DNA from: Cervus elaphus
Lineage: Eukaryota; Chordata; Mammalia; Artiodactyla; Cervidae
Assembly: GCF_910594005.1 (NCBI RefSeq)
Contig: NC_057823.1
Span: 59,704,015-59,768,014, forward strand
DNA length: 64,000 nucleotides
Direction: 5' to 3'
Made by a program: the position numbers and the translations under genes. The notes beneath the pieces are model-generated. The model saw only the letters and a program-made list of their open reading frames with translations. It was not told the origin of the DNA and did no database searches. This document shows positions 10,491-22,265 of the stretch, one piece after another (the first letter of the stretch is position 1; each line of letters opens with the position of its first letter).

Positions 10491-13400
10491 AGTTGGTCAG
10501 AAAGTTGGAGGATGATACTTGGTCCTTTAATAATCCAATCCTGGCAGCTTTTCACTTCTGCCTCCTGCTCTAAATTATGTAATTTTGCTCACAATTTCCC
10601 ATCACACTCTCATACCCCCGCCCCTCTCTTTTCTTAATGTGGGTCTGTTAATGTGACCAATAGCCTTCATGAAACACCATAATTAATATATTATAGGCAC
10701 AACAAATACAATATTGTATGATAATATTATATAAATATATGTAAATAAAATGTCATACATATACTATTTTCCTCTCTCAAAAACTTGGAGAGTACCCAAT
10801 CTAAGAGAGCACTATGTAACAAAGATTTAAACCCAAACCATGGACCTGTCAGAAAGCTGTGGGACACTGAAGGAGTTGAGTTTGGTTTGCATACACAGAT
10901 TTTCCTGTTCTATCTTTTCACAATACCCCATGTCATATTGCAGGGTGAGCAACTTGATTCCAGGGTAGGCTCAGTGAAGGGATGTAATTAGCCTATTAAG
11001 TCCTGCTAATGTCTTGTTAAAGTCATTCAAGTGAGAACAGCAGACATATCAGTTCCACCTTGAACCCTGCCATAGGGAGCACTGCATTTCCACACTCTGT
11101 TTATAGACCCCACAGTAGGAATCAGCTGATTCAGCAGGACCTGGCCTTTTCTGTTTCATCAAGTCAAGATGCAATGAGAACTTTCTACAGAATGTGTGTG
11201 TGTTCCTGGAGCACTTCAGCACTCCCCAAATGACTGGTTTTTTTGTTGCCAACAGCAAATACAGTGCATCTTGCATAGATGGAGGAGGAAACCAATATTC
11301 TTGCCTGGAGAATTTCATGGTCTGAGGAGCCTGAATTACTGGATCGAGTATTAATTTCATGTTTATTTTTTTTGAAGAACCATCATAGTGCCTTAGATCA
11401 TTGTATTTTAAAGGTCAAATTTTCAAGGCTGCTGAGGGCCTGGTATTATGAGTTAAGAGAAAGAGAAGAAATAATAATTATCTCCCATGTTTTTGTTTTT
11501 GTTTTTATAATGGGAGAATATTGGTATGGTATACTGGGCTAAGGGCCTTGGGGATAAGAGGGTTTTGGTGTTTGTGTTGGATGTGATGGATATCAAAGGG
11601 TCTCTTTAGGACATATATTTATATTTATCAGGGCTGCTAAACATACAGATGGAAACATCAGGCATAAAATTTCATTTATTATTAGTCTAGAATGTCAGGG
11701 TTGGCAATAAAAGGTATATGAGACAGGTCATACTGCACAGGGGGTAGGATCTAGTGATGGCAGAAGAATGATTCAGGAGATGGGAGTCAGGAAATAATCA
11801 GGGTGCATATTTTCAGCTTGCCTGGGTGACTTTAGGAATAGCCAGGTTTGGTAATTAACCAGGTAAACCATCTTATAGATTGCCTTAAATGAAGGAAACC
11901 ATTCAGGATTACTGGAAAAGATGAAAAAGATAAGAGGTGGTGCTGCATTTCTGAACTAGAAAATCTCACCTTGTTCTAGAAGAAATTTTAATACAACACC
12001 TGGGTTTATTTTCATTTCCTTTCTCCTGCTACATGAATAAACAGTCTTATCACACTGCTATTCACCCTTAGTGACTTAGAGGTTACTTAATCACTTTTGA
12101 GAGAAACTGTGTACTCAGAATCTCTGCTTATATACTTCATTTTTCTGTTAAGAGTCTACTTTCCCTTTTCTACAGAGAAAGGATATTTTCTCATATCCTT
12201 TCTCTGAATTTAGTAATAAACATACCTCTTTACCACTTCAAACCCCTTTGACAGGTTTCCTCATGAACCTTTCTTACCCTCTCCATCCCTGGGGCACCTT
12301 GATCTCGTGTATCTATTTCCCATATTCTAACACAGTGACTTATTAAAGTAGACAAATGTTTGATGAATAAATGAACGTCAGACTGAAGTAGGACATACCA
12401 CCTTTAAAATATGACCTCTCTGATCTTTGTGCTGTTCTTTAAGCTATAAGGAAGTTTCTGGGGAAAGTAGTGGATATAACAAAGTGTGGCTATAACAAAA
12501 ATTTTTTTAAATGATGCCTAGAAATTTAATAGAAAGCCCATAAATTGACAAAACCATAGCAGTTCATTCCTCCCAGCAAACCCTCATAAATTCAGACCAC
12601 GAAATCATTATGTTCATTCGGCCGCTCCGTTCCAGGCAGGGTTCCTCAGAGCCTCCCCCTCATCTGGAAACACTATGTGATGCTCACTGATGCCAGTCTG
12701 AAAGAGGTGCCAAGAGCCTAGTGCTTGGTTTACCTGGAGCTTTAAGCTGCAGAGTGTTTGATGGTGCGCTATAGTGTGCTTATATATCCTGGTTTATATT
12801 TTAATCAAGAAGCTGTCCCTGCCACCAAGGAGTTCATGATCCAGTTGGGGGAAAAAATTAATAGAAGTGTGATAAATGTTATGATGGAAGAAGTATACCA
12901 TGCAGAGCATGTAGGAAGGGCCTGACCCAGAAATGGAAAATCAGGAAAGGCTCCCTATAGGAAGTGGCATCTGAGCTATGCCACTCTCCCTGAGAGTGAG
13001 AGACGAATCTGGATTTTCTGGGTGTAGCAGGTCAAGGCTCTGATTCACACAAAGGAACAACGGAAGGTGAAGGGATGGAGGGGGCATTTAGGAGACTCCA
13101 CGTACTCTATGTGGCTGTCACCCAGGAGTCAGACTAAGAGGGACTTTCATTCTATATGAATGAGTTTAGACTTGATAATTTTTGAAATGAAATCCATCAG
13201 AGGGCATGGGGTGGGGTCTGAAATATTGAGACTTTAGCCAGAGAAACATCCAGTTTGAAACCCCCTCCCGCTCTGTTTCTAATAAATTGTACCCTGAACA
13301 AGAGAAAAATTTGCCACAGCCACAAATGATCACTTATGAATCCAGAATTAATTTTAAGAAACTAATGAACTAAATGAGGAGATATTTAAACCTTATGAAA

Positions 13401-14439
13401 GTACCCATGTACTGTTGGGTGGGGTACATACTTGGTTCTCTCTGCAGCTAAGAGGCTTGTTATTCATTAATAGTGTCAAGAAAAGAGGACTCTGACAATC
13501 TGGGTCTGTCAAAGTCTCGGGTCACCTTATTCTAACAACATAAAAGCCTCTTGACTAGACTGAAAAATGTAATCCCAAACCGGTTGCAGAATTTCTTCCC
13601 TAATGACTTCTGTGAATTTGGGTTGAAGGGCTTTAATGATTTGTTAGGGAAGGGCAGTGAAAGCAGGAGTGTGGAAGAGTGAGGGCTATTATGAACTGCA
13701 GAGCAGTGCTCTCATTGAGGACACTGCTTACAGTATTATTTGTTTCTGGAGGACTTTTAAATCTACAGACCAATCCTCTAAGTATTTACCATCAAACCTC
13801 TGAGTATCTACCATCAAACTACTCCCTTCATCGGATGAGGGTGGGTTGTATTCCTTTCTGTGGATTTAAGGAACTTATCAGTGCATGGAAGACTGGTCCA
13901 GATCCTTTAATTAACAACCCTAGGAACAAGACTTTTTGAGTCACTATAGGCATTAACATCATCCTAAGAAAGATTCTAATCTCTGCAAGTTGAAAGTATA
14001 ATCACAGTTTTGAAAATGCATGTAAAAGGTTCTGCCTGGGGTATTTTCTGAGTTACATAGGATCCCTCTTTCCTGGTTTATGAAAAACTAGAAGAGATCA
14101 GAGGCATTATATCATTAGCATCTTCATCAATCTATATTCAGGAATCTGAAGTTTCATAATGTGTCTCTCTGCTTCATCTCAGTCAAGACTTACTACCCAT
14201 TAATTTATGTTTTGTTAAGACCTAAGGTGTAGAGAGTATGAACAAACCATTATTTCTCTAAAAAAAATAAAAGTATAATCACAGCATAGACCGTTTTGTT
14301 TCTCATAGTCTTTAAATTCACTTCATCTGTGTAGCTCTAGAGTTACACAGACAATAGTGATGATCAGTACTACTGCCTTATGACAATGTAAATGCCATAT
14401 GATCTCTGGAGCAATACTTACTTGCTCAGCTATAACCCA
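10491..14439. other. STK32A intron, mostly unique or very old sequence
   Basis: I see an AT-rich stretch at 10670-10770, a 65-bp Bov-A fragment at 11279-11343, and a mammalian-wide repeat of uncertain family at about 12800-13200 (gaagtggcatctgagctatg). No coding exon with plausible borders is evident. Confidence 0.4.
11279..11343 (+). repeat. Bov-A fragment
   Basis: Short but clear: attcttgcctggagaatttc and gaggagcctgaattactgg. Confidence 0.65.
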
Positions 14440-14640
14440 CTAAGAATTTAAGGGTCTAAGAGCTTTGGAATGAAAAAGACCCAGGTTCAGAGCCCAGTTC
14501 TTCTGTTTACTAGCTCTGTGACCTTGGATTGAGTGACTTAACTTCTTTAAGCCTCAGTTTTCTGATCTAGAAATTGGGAATATTACTGGTTATCATCTCA
14601 ATTCACTGTGAGGATTCAATGAGGTTGTGATGAAAGGCTA
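14440..14640 (-). repeat. MIR SINE
   Basis: Contains cagttcttctgtttactagc, ctgtgaccttggattgagtg and cctcagttttctgatctag, the full MIR order. Confidence 0.75.
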
Positions 14641-14689
14641 GTACATTGTTTCAACCCTCGCTACCATTCTTGAGAATTTCCTTTATCCT

Positions 14690-14735
14690 TTGTTGTTGTT
14701 GTTCAGTTGCTCAGTCTAGTCCGACTCCATAGTTC
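14690..14735 (-). repeat. BovB/Bov-A end fragment next to an exon
   Basis: Contains ttgttgttgttcagttgctc and agtctagtccgactcc. It stops 44 bp before STK32A exon 14780-14817. Confidence 0.7.
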
Positions 14736-14779
14736 TGCTTTATCATGAGCTACTTTCTCTTTTCTTTTTCCTTCCCTAG

Positions 14780-14817
14780 GGATATGAAACCTGACAATAT
14801 TTTGCTTGATGAACATG
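14780..14817 (+). CDS. STK32A: STK32A in-window exon 1: catalytic loop
   Basis: This 38-nt exon encodes DMKPDNILLDEH. Its first base completes the Arg codon of HRD and its last base starts a Gly codon. It carries the catalytic Asp, the loop Lys (KPDN) and the Mg-binding Asn, which are kinase subdomain VIB. The acceptor follows a good pyrimidine tract (cttttccttccctag) and the donor is a consensus GTAAGT. The exon is too short to appear as an open reading frame and was found from the kinase motif. A BovB/Bov-A remnant ends about 45 bp upstream of it. Confidence 0.93.
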
Positions 14818-15007
14818 GTAAGTAAATGATTTGTTTGCAATCAACCACTTGATACACATGTGCAACAAATTGATTATCTCCAGCAGAGGAGAACTATACA
14901 TGGAAAAAGTGTCTCACTTGGTTCAATTGCATTGTTTGTACAAACTCTATTTAATGGTGGGACAGACCACATGGGGGAACTTTATCATTTATTGCAGTGG
15001 CATAGTA

Positions 15008-15253
15008 TACTAGTACAGGGGTGCCCAATAGCTGTCCGCAGCCTTTTAGGAACCAGGCTGCAAAGAAGGTGAGAGGTTGGCCAGCTAGTTAAGTTTCATC
15101 TGCTGCTCCCCATCAAATTCCATCACTTGCATTACCGACTAAACCATTACCACCCCCCTACTCCTCATCACCTCCGGCTCTGGTCCATGGAAAAACTGTC
15201 TTCCATGAAACTGGTCCCCGGTGCCAAATGGGTTGGGGACGACTGCACTAGTA
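15008..15253. mobile_element. hAT-type MITE with 8-bp target-site duplication
   Basis: The element at 15016-15245 has inverted ends (CAGGGGTGCCCAA and TTGGGGACGACTG) and is bounded by tactagta (15008-15015) and cactagta (15246-15253), seven of eight bases identical. An 8-bp duplication and CAGGGG ends are hAT hallmarks. It has no coding capacity. Confidence 0.8.
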
Positions 15254-16542
15254 CACCCATAAATAGCCTTAAATTTACATAAGGAAAAAGTTGTTCTCTT
15301 TTCAGTTTTCTTCCATTTCTACTGATTTCTTCAAGAAAACCACCCCAGTTTTGGGGTGCTAGTTTGCCTTAATATCTCTATAGAAATTATCTTCCTTTTT
15401 TTTTTCCATAAAGGCAGAAGAGACCTCAAGTATAGCGCATTCGGTAGGCAACAGTATCTACTTAGAGATTCATGACATTATTTTGTTCTCATTTTGTCTA
15501 CTTTTAGGCTTTTCTTCTCGTCAGGGCAAATTTTTACATTTATTTAAGAGATATTAAGTTTTTTGCCCAACCATTTTCAGTTAACAAAAAATCAGTCCAT
15601 TTAAAGAAACATATAAAGTAGGTGAGAGTCTAGGTGGTACCCAGAGGGATAAGGCAGTGACCATGAAGGTGAAAAATGAACACCTGAAGTTCAAGAAACA
15701 CTGATTGAAGATGTCCTGTAGAAAAAGCTTTGGCCAACAGTGATTAAATGTGTATAATCTCCTCCTGATATTATTTTAATGGACATTTGGATTTATTGGT
15801 ACATCAGTGCAGAGTTATAGGACACACAGCCTGCATGTTATAAATGTTACAGAGGCAATAAGATCCTTGTTAAATTTTCAGAGAGCTGCTGGGTGAGGGA
15901 GTCCTAAATCTGCAAAGCTCTGTATTCATCTGACTTTTACAAAAGGGATTTACAAGTGGGACTGAAACTCCACAGACTCTCCGTGGTTCATTATTTATTT
16001 ACCTAATTGCATTTTAAACCTGGTTTGCCACGTGTGCTCTGAGTGCCAAGAAATACTTTTCTGTGTGACCTCTAATTTCAAAGCTCAGCATCATTATTTA
16101 TTTATGGACTGTCTAAAAAGATTTTTTCCACTTTCTTCCAATGCCTTATTTCTTCCTTCCCTTTACTGCTTCTGACATTTGGGAACAGATTCTCTGAAAC
16201 TCAGAAATGTGGACACTGGTAAGGCAACATGAAGGTGACTTTCATGAAAACACCAGCTATCTCTGCCTTCAGTAGAAAGCAGGATCCCCCTTACACTGGT
16301 ACCAGTAAACTTTGTGGAGCTTCGCAACTGTCAGCATCACAACCCTAGCCGCTAGAGGTTACCTCTGCACAACATGATAGAAAAAGGTGCCCTGTGTGCC
16401 CGACACAGTCTTGGGAAGGTGGGCACTGGTCATACAGAGCCTGGTTTAGGGTCTGTCCCCACTTCTTTCTCAACTGCTTGCCTCTGTGCCCAGTGTATTG
16501 CCCGAATATTTGTCAGGATCCTGAAAGGAGACATATTGATCC
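15254..16542. other. STK32A intron, nothing recognised
   Basis: No exon, SINE or LINE is clear in this stretch. The overlapping ORFs at 16374-16786 run into a 32-bp tandem duplication and lack splice support. Confidence 0.45.
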
Positions 16543-16604
16543 TATCAACCAAAACCTTTCCAAAAGTCACCTCGTATCAACCAAAACCTTTCCAAAAGTC
16601 ACCT
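16543..16604. repeat. 32-bp tandem duplication
   Basis: Positions 16543-16572 and 16575-16604 are identical (tatcaaccaaaacctttcca and onward), with period 32. No such unit occurs elsewhere in the window. Confidence 0.9.
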
Positions 16605-16826
16605 TCCATTTGGAGAACAACATTTCAGTCTTGGATCTCCAGTGTGACCTCATCTTATTTTCTACCATGAGGTCATCCAGATCTCATTCAAAATCTTTCT
16701 CTTTCTCATTTTCTTATCAACTTGGTGATTGTAGATTAGGAGAAAGATCCAGGAATAAATTAATCTTCAAATGTAAACACCCTTAGAGACTACCCTCGGG
16801 AAAAATTGAGAGATGTTGTAGATAAG

Positions 16827-17029
16827 GTTTCCCAGGTGGTACAGAGCTAAAGAATTCACCTGCCGGTGCAGGAGATGCGGTTTCCACTCCCAGGTCAGGA
16901 GGATCCCCTGAAGGAGGAAGTGGCAACCCACTCTGGTATTCTTGCCTGGGAAATCCCATGGACAGAGGAGCCTGGCGGGCTGTCATCCACAGGGTCACAA
17001 AGAGCCAGACATGATGGAGCACACGTGCA
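16827..17029 (+). repeat. Bov-tA SINE with 11-bp target-site duplication
   Basis: Complete unit flanked by ttgtagataag at 16816-16826 and 17030-17040. Confidence 0.92.
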
Positions 17030-17041
17030 TTGTAGATAAGA

Positions 17042-17210
17042 GCGTGGTTTCTGGAGCTGGATTGCCTGAGCTCACAACCCTGTTCTGTCCCTCACGAACT
17101 CTGAGACCCTCAACAGGTCGTGTAAAACTTCTCTGCACCTTAAATTCTTCAGGCATGAAAGGGGTTCTTACTTAGCTCAGGGTCATTGTAAATACTAACT
17201 GACATAACTG
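17042..17210 (-). repeat. MIR SINE
   Basis: Contains ggtttctggagctggattgc and gaccctcaacaggtcgtg, followed by the MIR tail order. Confidence 0.6.
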
Positions 17211-17773
17211 CGTTTTATATATATATATACACCACATCTACTTCTCAGGTCTTATGTTTAAACAATTTTGTCTGACCCTTAATTCTAAGGTAACTGTACT
17301 TTCGATGGCCTGTTCTGCCTTTCCCTCATGCATATCGGAGGCTAGTGCCCAGTTTTTCAGGGCATTTTACTATTGGTTGGACTGTGGCTCTGCTACTTAG
17401 GGACTGCAAGCTGGCAACCCACGCTGCCTGGTTCCCTGTCTACACCTGTTACCTGGTGTACTATTTACAAAGATACTTTTCACTCTTAAACTTTGGGGTT
17501 TGAACAGTGATCTAAGAGGAGCTTCTCTGTATTTTATTCCCATCCTAAACTCAATTGGCAAATAATTGCAGTCAATTAGAGAAACACTGTCTTGGGAAGG
17601 ACTGGGTGTGTGAATGAGAGAGAGATGCAAATAACAAGATTGAGGGTCATTCTCTAAGCATCGTCCTCGGGATCTCTTCTGGAAAAAGTAATTTTTTGAG
17701 GTTATTTACTGTCTGTAGTTTTAGATTTTGAAAAACCTAGCTTTCAGGCATTGTTGGCCAACCCAACTGACTA

Positions 17774-17852
17774 TTGGGTTGGCCAAAAGGTTCTTTTGGC
17801 TTTTTTCCTGAGATGTAATGAAAAACCCAAATAAACTTTTTGGCCAACCCAA
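17774..17852. mobile_element. Mariner-type MITE, copy 1
   Basis: A 79-bp palindromic element from TTGGGTTGGCC to GGCCAACCCAA, flanked by TA on both sides. An extra partial inverted end lies just left, at 17754-17766. Confidence 0.88.
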
Positions 17853-17854
17853 TA

Positions 17855-18620
17855 CTCTGACATGAAATTCCTGGTGGTTCATATATGCCTTTTGCATGGG
17901 GCTTTAGCAATTGCATAGGTAACTGCTCCTCTCTGATACACCTGCTATTCCCATTTCTCCAAGTGAGCTGTGTATTACACTATGTGGATTATATTTAAAT
18001 TCAGTACCATCAGTAACAGGCAGAAACTTTGTATTACTCTTACTGAGTCATACTGGTTCATGTTCATCAGAAAAGACTGATATTTAAAGGAACCAAATCC
18101 TTTTGTAAATGGAGAGTCCTTCTACTGGTATGAATGAACATTCCTTACACATCAGAATTCGACTTAAAAATTTTTTTAAATTTAGAGCATACTTTTACCA
18201 TCCTACTTAAATGGCTCACTCACTAGTTCAGAGCCTGAGATGGCACTAGATCTCGGATGGCTCATAACCAACTGTTCTGATACATGGTTTCCATATCCTA
18301 GCAACTTAAGTACTCCATCCAATTCTACCAGTTCCATAGTGTCTAAGATTCTTGTGTTTTTTTCTAAATTATTCAGGAAATAAGTGCTGCCTACAAAGGA
18401 AGAATAACATCTTGCTGGTATATCTGAGAGAATGACAATTACCACATTATCTATAATTTAGATTTCTTGACACCCTCCTTGGTCACAGGGAACAGAGAAA
18501 GGCAAAAACTCAGTTTAGGGGTGTGAGGAAGAACTGAGCCTGCTACTTTAATATCTTCTCCTTTGCAGAGTCCCAAAATGTACCTAAAAATGAAGTGTTA
18601 GCATTTTTATGTATAAGCAG
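17855..18620. other. STK32A intron, nothing recognised
   Basis: Unique-looking sequence. The - strand ORF 18445-18203 has no supporting domain or splice site. Confidence 0.5.
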
Positions 18621-18636
18621 ACACACACACATATAC

Positions 18637-18668
<32 letters not shown>
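18621..18668. repeat. CA microsatellite
   Basis: An interrupted (AC)n tract, with a pure run of about 30 bp at 18640-18668. Confidence 0.95.
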
Positions 18669-18671
<3 letters not shown>

Positions 18672-19060
18672 GGACACTGTACCTTAGCTCCAGATAATCA
18701 GATTTATAAATCTCAGCTAGTGTCTCAGGATATAAATTTTTAATAAGAATCCTAGAAATCTGTGGCACCATTTTTGAGTTAGGGAAATTTTTGAAAGCTA
18801 GGAGCTATGCCAACCAACTGGTTATGGTGTCCTTGAGGGCTGTGTTGAGAACATCCTGAGGCTGGACACATGCGCAGTAAGAAAGAGTATAAATAATGAC
18901 TGCAGTGATGACCAAATTCAGTGACTCAATACTGTGAGCTCCAATTTTTAATGGGATTCTGTGCCTCAAGATTCAGAGCTGGAAAGAACAGGCAGATGGC
19001 TCCCTAGGGTGCTCAATCAGGAAGTTCTGGGCCTTGTACTTGGAAACTTCACAGTAAGGC

Positions 19061-19293
19061 AGTAGTTCTAACTGGATGCTTTTGTTCTACTGTCTCTCCC
19101 TGCAGAGGTGAGACAATGTCTTCAGACATTTTTGTTGGTCAGTGTATCAGCCAGGAGTGGGAAGTACTTTTGGCATCTGGTGGATAGAGGCCAAGGATGC
19201 AAGTAGGCATTCCACCATGCCCAGGCCAGCCCTTCACCACACAGGATGATCAGGTCCAAGTTCTCAGCCAGTTCCAAGTTGAGAAACTCTGAT
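19061..19293 (+). repeat. MER20 hAT-Charlie DNA transposon
   Basis: Starts agtagttctaactgga, then aatgtcttcagacattttt, ggcatctggtggatagaggc, and ends gttgagaaactctga. The order and ends match MER20. ORFs on both strands here (19122-19584) come from the element. Confidence 0.8.
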
Positions 19294-20008
19294 CTAAGGC
19301 TCCCTTGGGGCCAGGACTTATGGGAAAAGCCAGAGAGGTCCCTCACTCCAGAGAAATTTCTGTGTCCCTCCGTTAGTGGGGCAAACAGAGCATCCTCTGT
19401 GAGCCAGCACTCAGATTCATTTCCACAGCACAGAGGGGAACTTGGCAGAAAGGTCCCCAAGGTGAGCCAAGGGAAATACAGCAGCATCCTGGGCCTGGAG
19501 CTGAGACGTCGGGCTGGTGGCCATAGGCTCCGTGAGGCTCTGCTTTCCTTGTTCAGCTTGAGGGCACTGGGGTACAGTTTCTAGTAGGTGTTGACCCTCA
19601 GATAATTCCTCCCCATCGTTTACTATACATCCTGGTGAGAGAACCCTGAGCCAATCAGAAGGTAGTGCTTTGAGTTTCTACAGATCTTGGTCTTAGGATG
19701 CAGTGCAAAAAGTCTTTGGACAATTCATAACTCACCAAAGGAGTCCTGGGCCAAATACTAGATCCTAATTCCAGCGCTGCTACTTCTAAACACTGAGAAC
19801 TTAGCCACAAACAGCTCTTCTCTGAAATAGGGATGACTTCACTAGGCTAAAGTGTGTGAAAACCTTTTGAAACTTGCAATTAATCATGCAAATTCAAATA
19901 CTACTTATACAATAAAATTAACACTCTTTCAGCCACATTCAAAAGAAATATAATGAGTACTAACTGTGGTCAAGATTTCTACTAAGCCAGGTCTTCTTTT
20001 AAAAGCAC

Positions 20009-20184
20009 GGTCTCAAAATGAACTGGGTATCAGAATCACCTGGGGAGCTTGCTTAAATACCGGGGTCCCACCCTCAGAGTTTCTGATTCAGTAGGTGGGA
20101 CAGGGCCCAGGAGTCTGCATTTCTATCACGTTCCTGATGCTACTGGTCTGGGGACCACACACTTTGAGAACCAAATGGTTCTAA
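20009..20184 (+). repeat. MER5A hAT-Charlie element
   Basis: Contains tcagaatcacctggggagct, gtttctgattcagtaggtgg and actttgagaaccaaatgg, the typical MER5A layout. Confidence 0.85.
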
Positions 20185-20203
20185 AGCATCCTCTATCTGC
20201 TGC

Positions 20204-20284
20204 TAGGTTGGCCAAAAAGTTCATTCAGGTTTTTCCATAATCATGTATGGAAAAGCTTGAACAAACTCTTTGGCCAACCCAATA
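20204..20284. mobile_element. Mariner-type MITE, copy 2
   Basis: TAGGTTGGCCAAAAAGTTCA at left and TTTGGCCAACCCAATA at right, with flanking TA. It lies 20 bp after the MER5A. Confidence 0.88.
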
Positions 20285-20359
20285 CTTCTACGTGAGCATA
20301 GTCAGTCTCAGGATTGAGTCAGCTTAGAACACCTACTCAGGCTAAAGCCGAGGATCCCA

Positions 20360-20520
20360 TGCCTGACTGCCCGTCTGAATCACCTGTGGAGTTTCTTGGT
20401 ACTATTTTTAACCTGGATACCTGGCTGTCCCACCCATCCCACTGCACTGGGGTCTTAGGAGAGAGAAGTCTAGGCACGTGTGTTTTGCAAAATGACACCA
20501 GAGCATCTGATCATGACAAA
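20360..20520 (+). repeat. MER5-like fragment
   Basis: A weaker match: tctgaatcacctgtggagtt, then gcactggggtcttaggaga. Old and diverged. Confidence 0.45.
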
Positions 20521-20524
20521 TAGC

Positions 20525-20755
20525 AACAACTGGATAATACATACTTCCTGTGAAATGCTGAGTTAAGTCTTCCACAGCATTATTTCACTTGATCTTCCCA
20601 ACAACCTCATGAGAAGACCACTTGTTATCATCCCAACTTTACAGTCAGGATCGGTCACCTTTTTGAGGTAGTACATCTACTCAGTGGTAGAGCTGGGACT
20701 TAAAGTCAGTCAGGCTCCAGAGAACAAGTTCTTAACCACTAAGTCTCCAGACTCC
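20525..20755 (-). repeat. MIR SINE
   Basis: Contains cttcccaacaacctcatgag, caactttacagtcaggatc and gtggtagagctgggacttaa in MIR order. Confidence 0.75.
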
Positions 20756-21941
20756 CCTATTTTGTATCAAACCTTGTGAACCAATGAGCCAGTGCTTTGA
20801 ACATGAGGGAGAAACAGAGAAAGAAAATACTGAAACAACCTATATTACAATAGTGCAAGCTCTTGAAATCATCTCTTGGAACCATTTATGTAAGAATACC
20901 TTCACTTTCAGCTACTGTTACTTTATTAAAATGTCATCAGGTAAAAACAAAACACTTTTTTTGCATCAAACAAAACCCTGGTGATAAAGACAGCGAGATT
21001 TATCATTAGGAGTGGACTGGATGCTATTGGGGAGAAGACAGTGAAGTTGGCAGGGGGAGTGGGGCTTGTGGGATGTGGAAGAACAATCCCATGGCACCCC
21101 CTCCAATTACCACCACATCTCATCACAACCACAGAAGCCTGCAAATGGAAATGCCAACACTTCCAAGATCCTCTCAAAGCATATGACATTCATGCCAACC
21201 AACACGATGAGCTTGTCTGCCTGAGCGGCTGGTAATGCACTTTCTTACTTCTGGCTGTGAGCACAAGGACACTGATACACTCGGTAGGGGTTGCTCTCTG
21301 CTGAACTTGAGTGTTAGAACCACACAGTATTGCCATAAGAATTAAAGCTGAGGAGAGACCCTAGACATCATCAAGTCAGCCCGTTCCTTTTTTTATTTTT
21401 TTAAGGGAAACTTACACTCAGCACAGGAAAACAACCTCAAGTCCATAAAGTCTTAGGGGCAGAATTCAAGGCAGGACCCAGCTCACCTAGCTCCCAGTTT
21501 AGGGCTCTTAAAACAGCCTCTTTAAAGGTAGAAATTGACTTTTCTCCCCTACTTTCCCTTGATATATTATTTTATTGGTGATCACTGGGGGACAATCTGA
21601 ACTATCAGACAAAAAGCTACTAAGGATATTTCAGAAAAGCAAGGAGAGAAAAGAACTCTTTCTTGGCAGAGAAATATCAATTACTATGTGTATCCACAGT
21701 CATGTTCTCTTTGTATTAATGTTTGTCTCTTTAAAAGATTCCATAAGAGATGCTTGGAAATTTGATATTTTGAATAGTTCTTCTCTGTCCCTCTCTTGAT
21801 AATCACATTCTGTACCAACTTAAAATGATGCCAGTAGACAAAAATTGCCCAGGGAGAACTTACCAGAGTGTGAGCTCTTAAAGACCAAGGTTAAAACTTT
21901 TTGAAGTTGAGCTACAAATTTACAACCAGCACTAACCTTTT

Positions 21942-22178
21942 CTAGCATGACCTGGCTCCTGAAGCGTTGATGGTTTAAGGCCTTATTGGCCTTGAGGATA
22001 GAATAAGTGAGCTTTCACTGTCTGTACCCAATTGCAAATGGCATATAACGTTCATTAGTTTATACATTCTTATATGCCATTTGTGATTGGCTACAGGCAG
22101 TAAAAGCACAATTTTTCTGTCCTCAAGGCCAGTGAGTATGGTCTTAAGCCATCCGCCCTCCAGGAGATAGATCATGGT
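21942..22178. repeat. 237-bp palindromic element with hairpin apex
   Basis: Arms of about 105 bp (21942-22048 and 22070-22178) are inverted copies at roughly 80% by eye, with a 21-nt loop. The inner 21 bp (22028-22048 against 22070-22090) pair without a break if two G-U pairs are allowed. Both outer ends abut TA dinucleotides (tctaGCATGA and TCATGGtata), suggesting a mariner/Tigger-type MITE, but I do not recognise the family. It lies in an STK32A intron, 210 bp before exon 22388. Confidence 0.75.
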
Positions 22179-22265
22179 ATAAAAAGGTTCGTATCACTTT
22201 GTTGTACAACAGAGACTAATATAACTTTGTAAAGCAATTATACTCCAATATAAAAAAACATTTTT
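22179..22265 (+). repeat. L1 3' end fragment
   Basis: tttgttgtacaacagagact and taaagcaattatactccaat, then an A/T tract, the usual end of L1. Confidence 0.75.

Noticed and set aside
16374..16786. Two overlapping ORFs of 98 and 130 codons
   Set aside because: They lie in intron without splice borders, and part of their length is a recent tandem duplication.
18621..18668. Possible CRISPR-like or satellite array
   Set aside because: It is a simple CA microsatellite; there are no spacers or repeat units of CRISPR size.
19122..19584. Overlapping ORFs on both strands
   Set aside because: They come mainly from a MER20 element and its flank.
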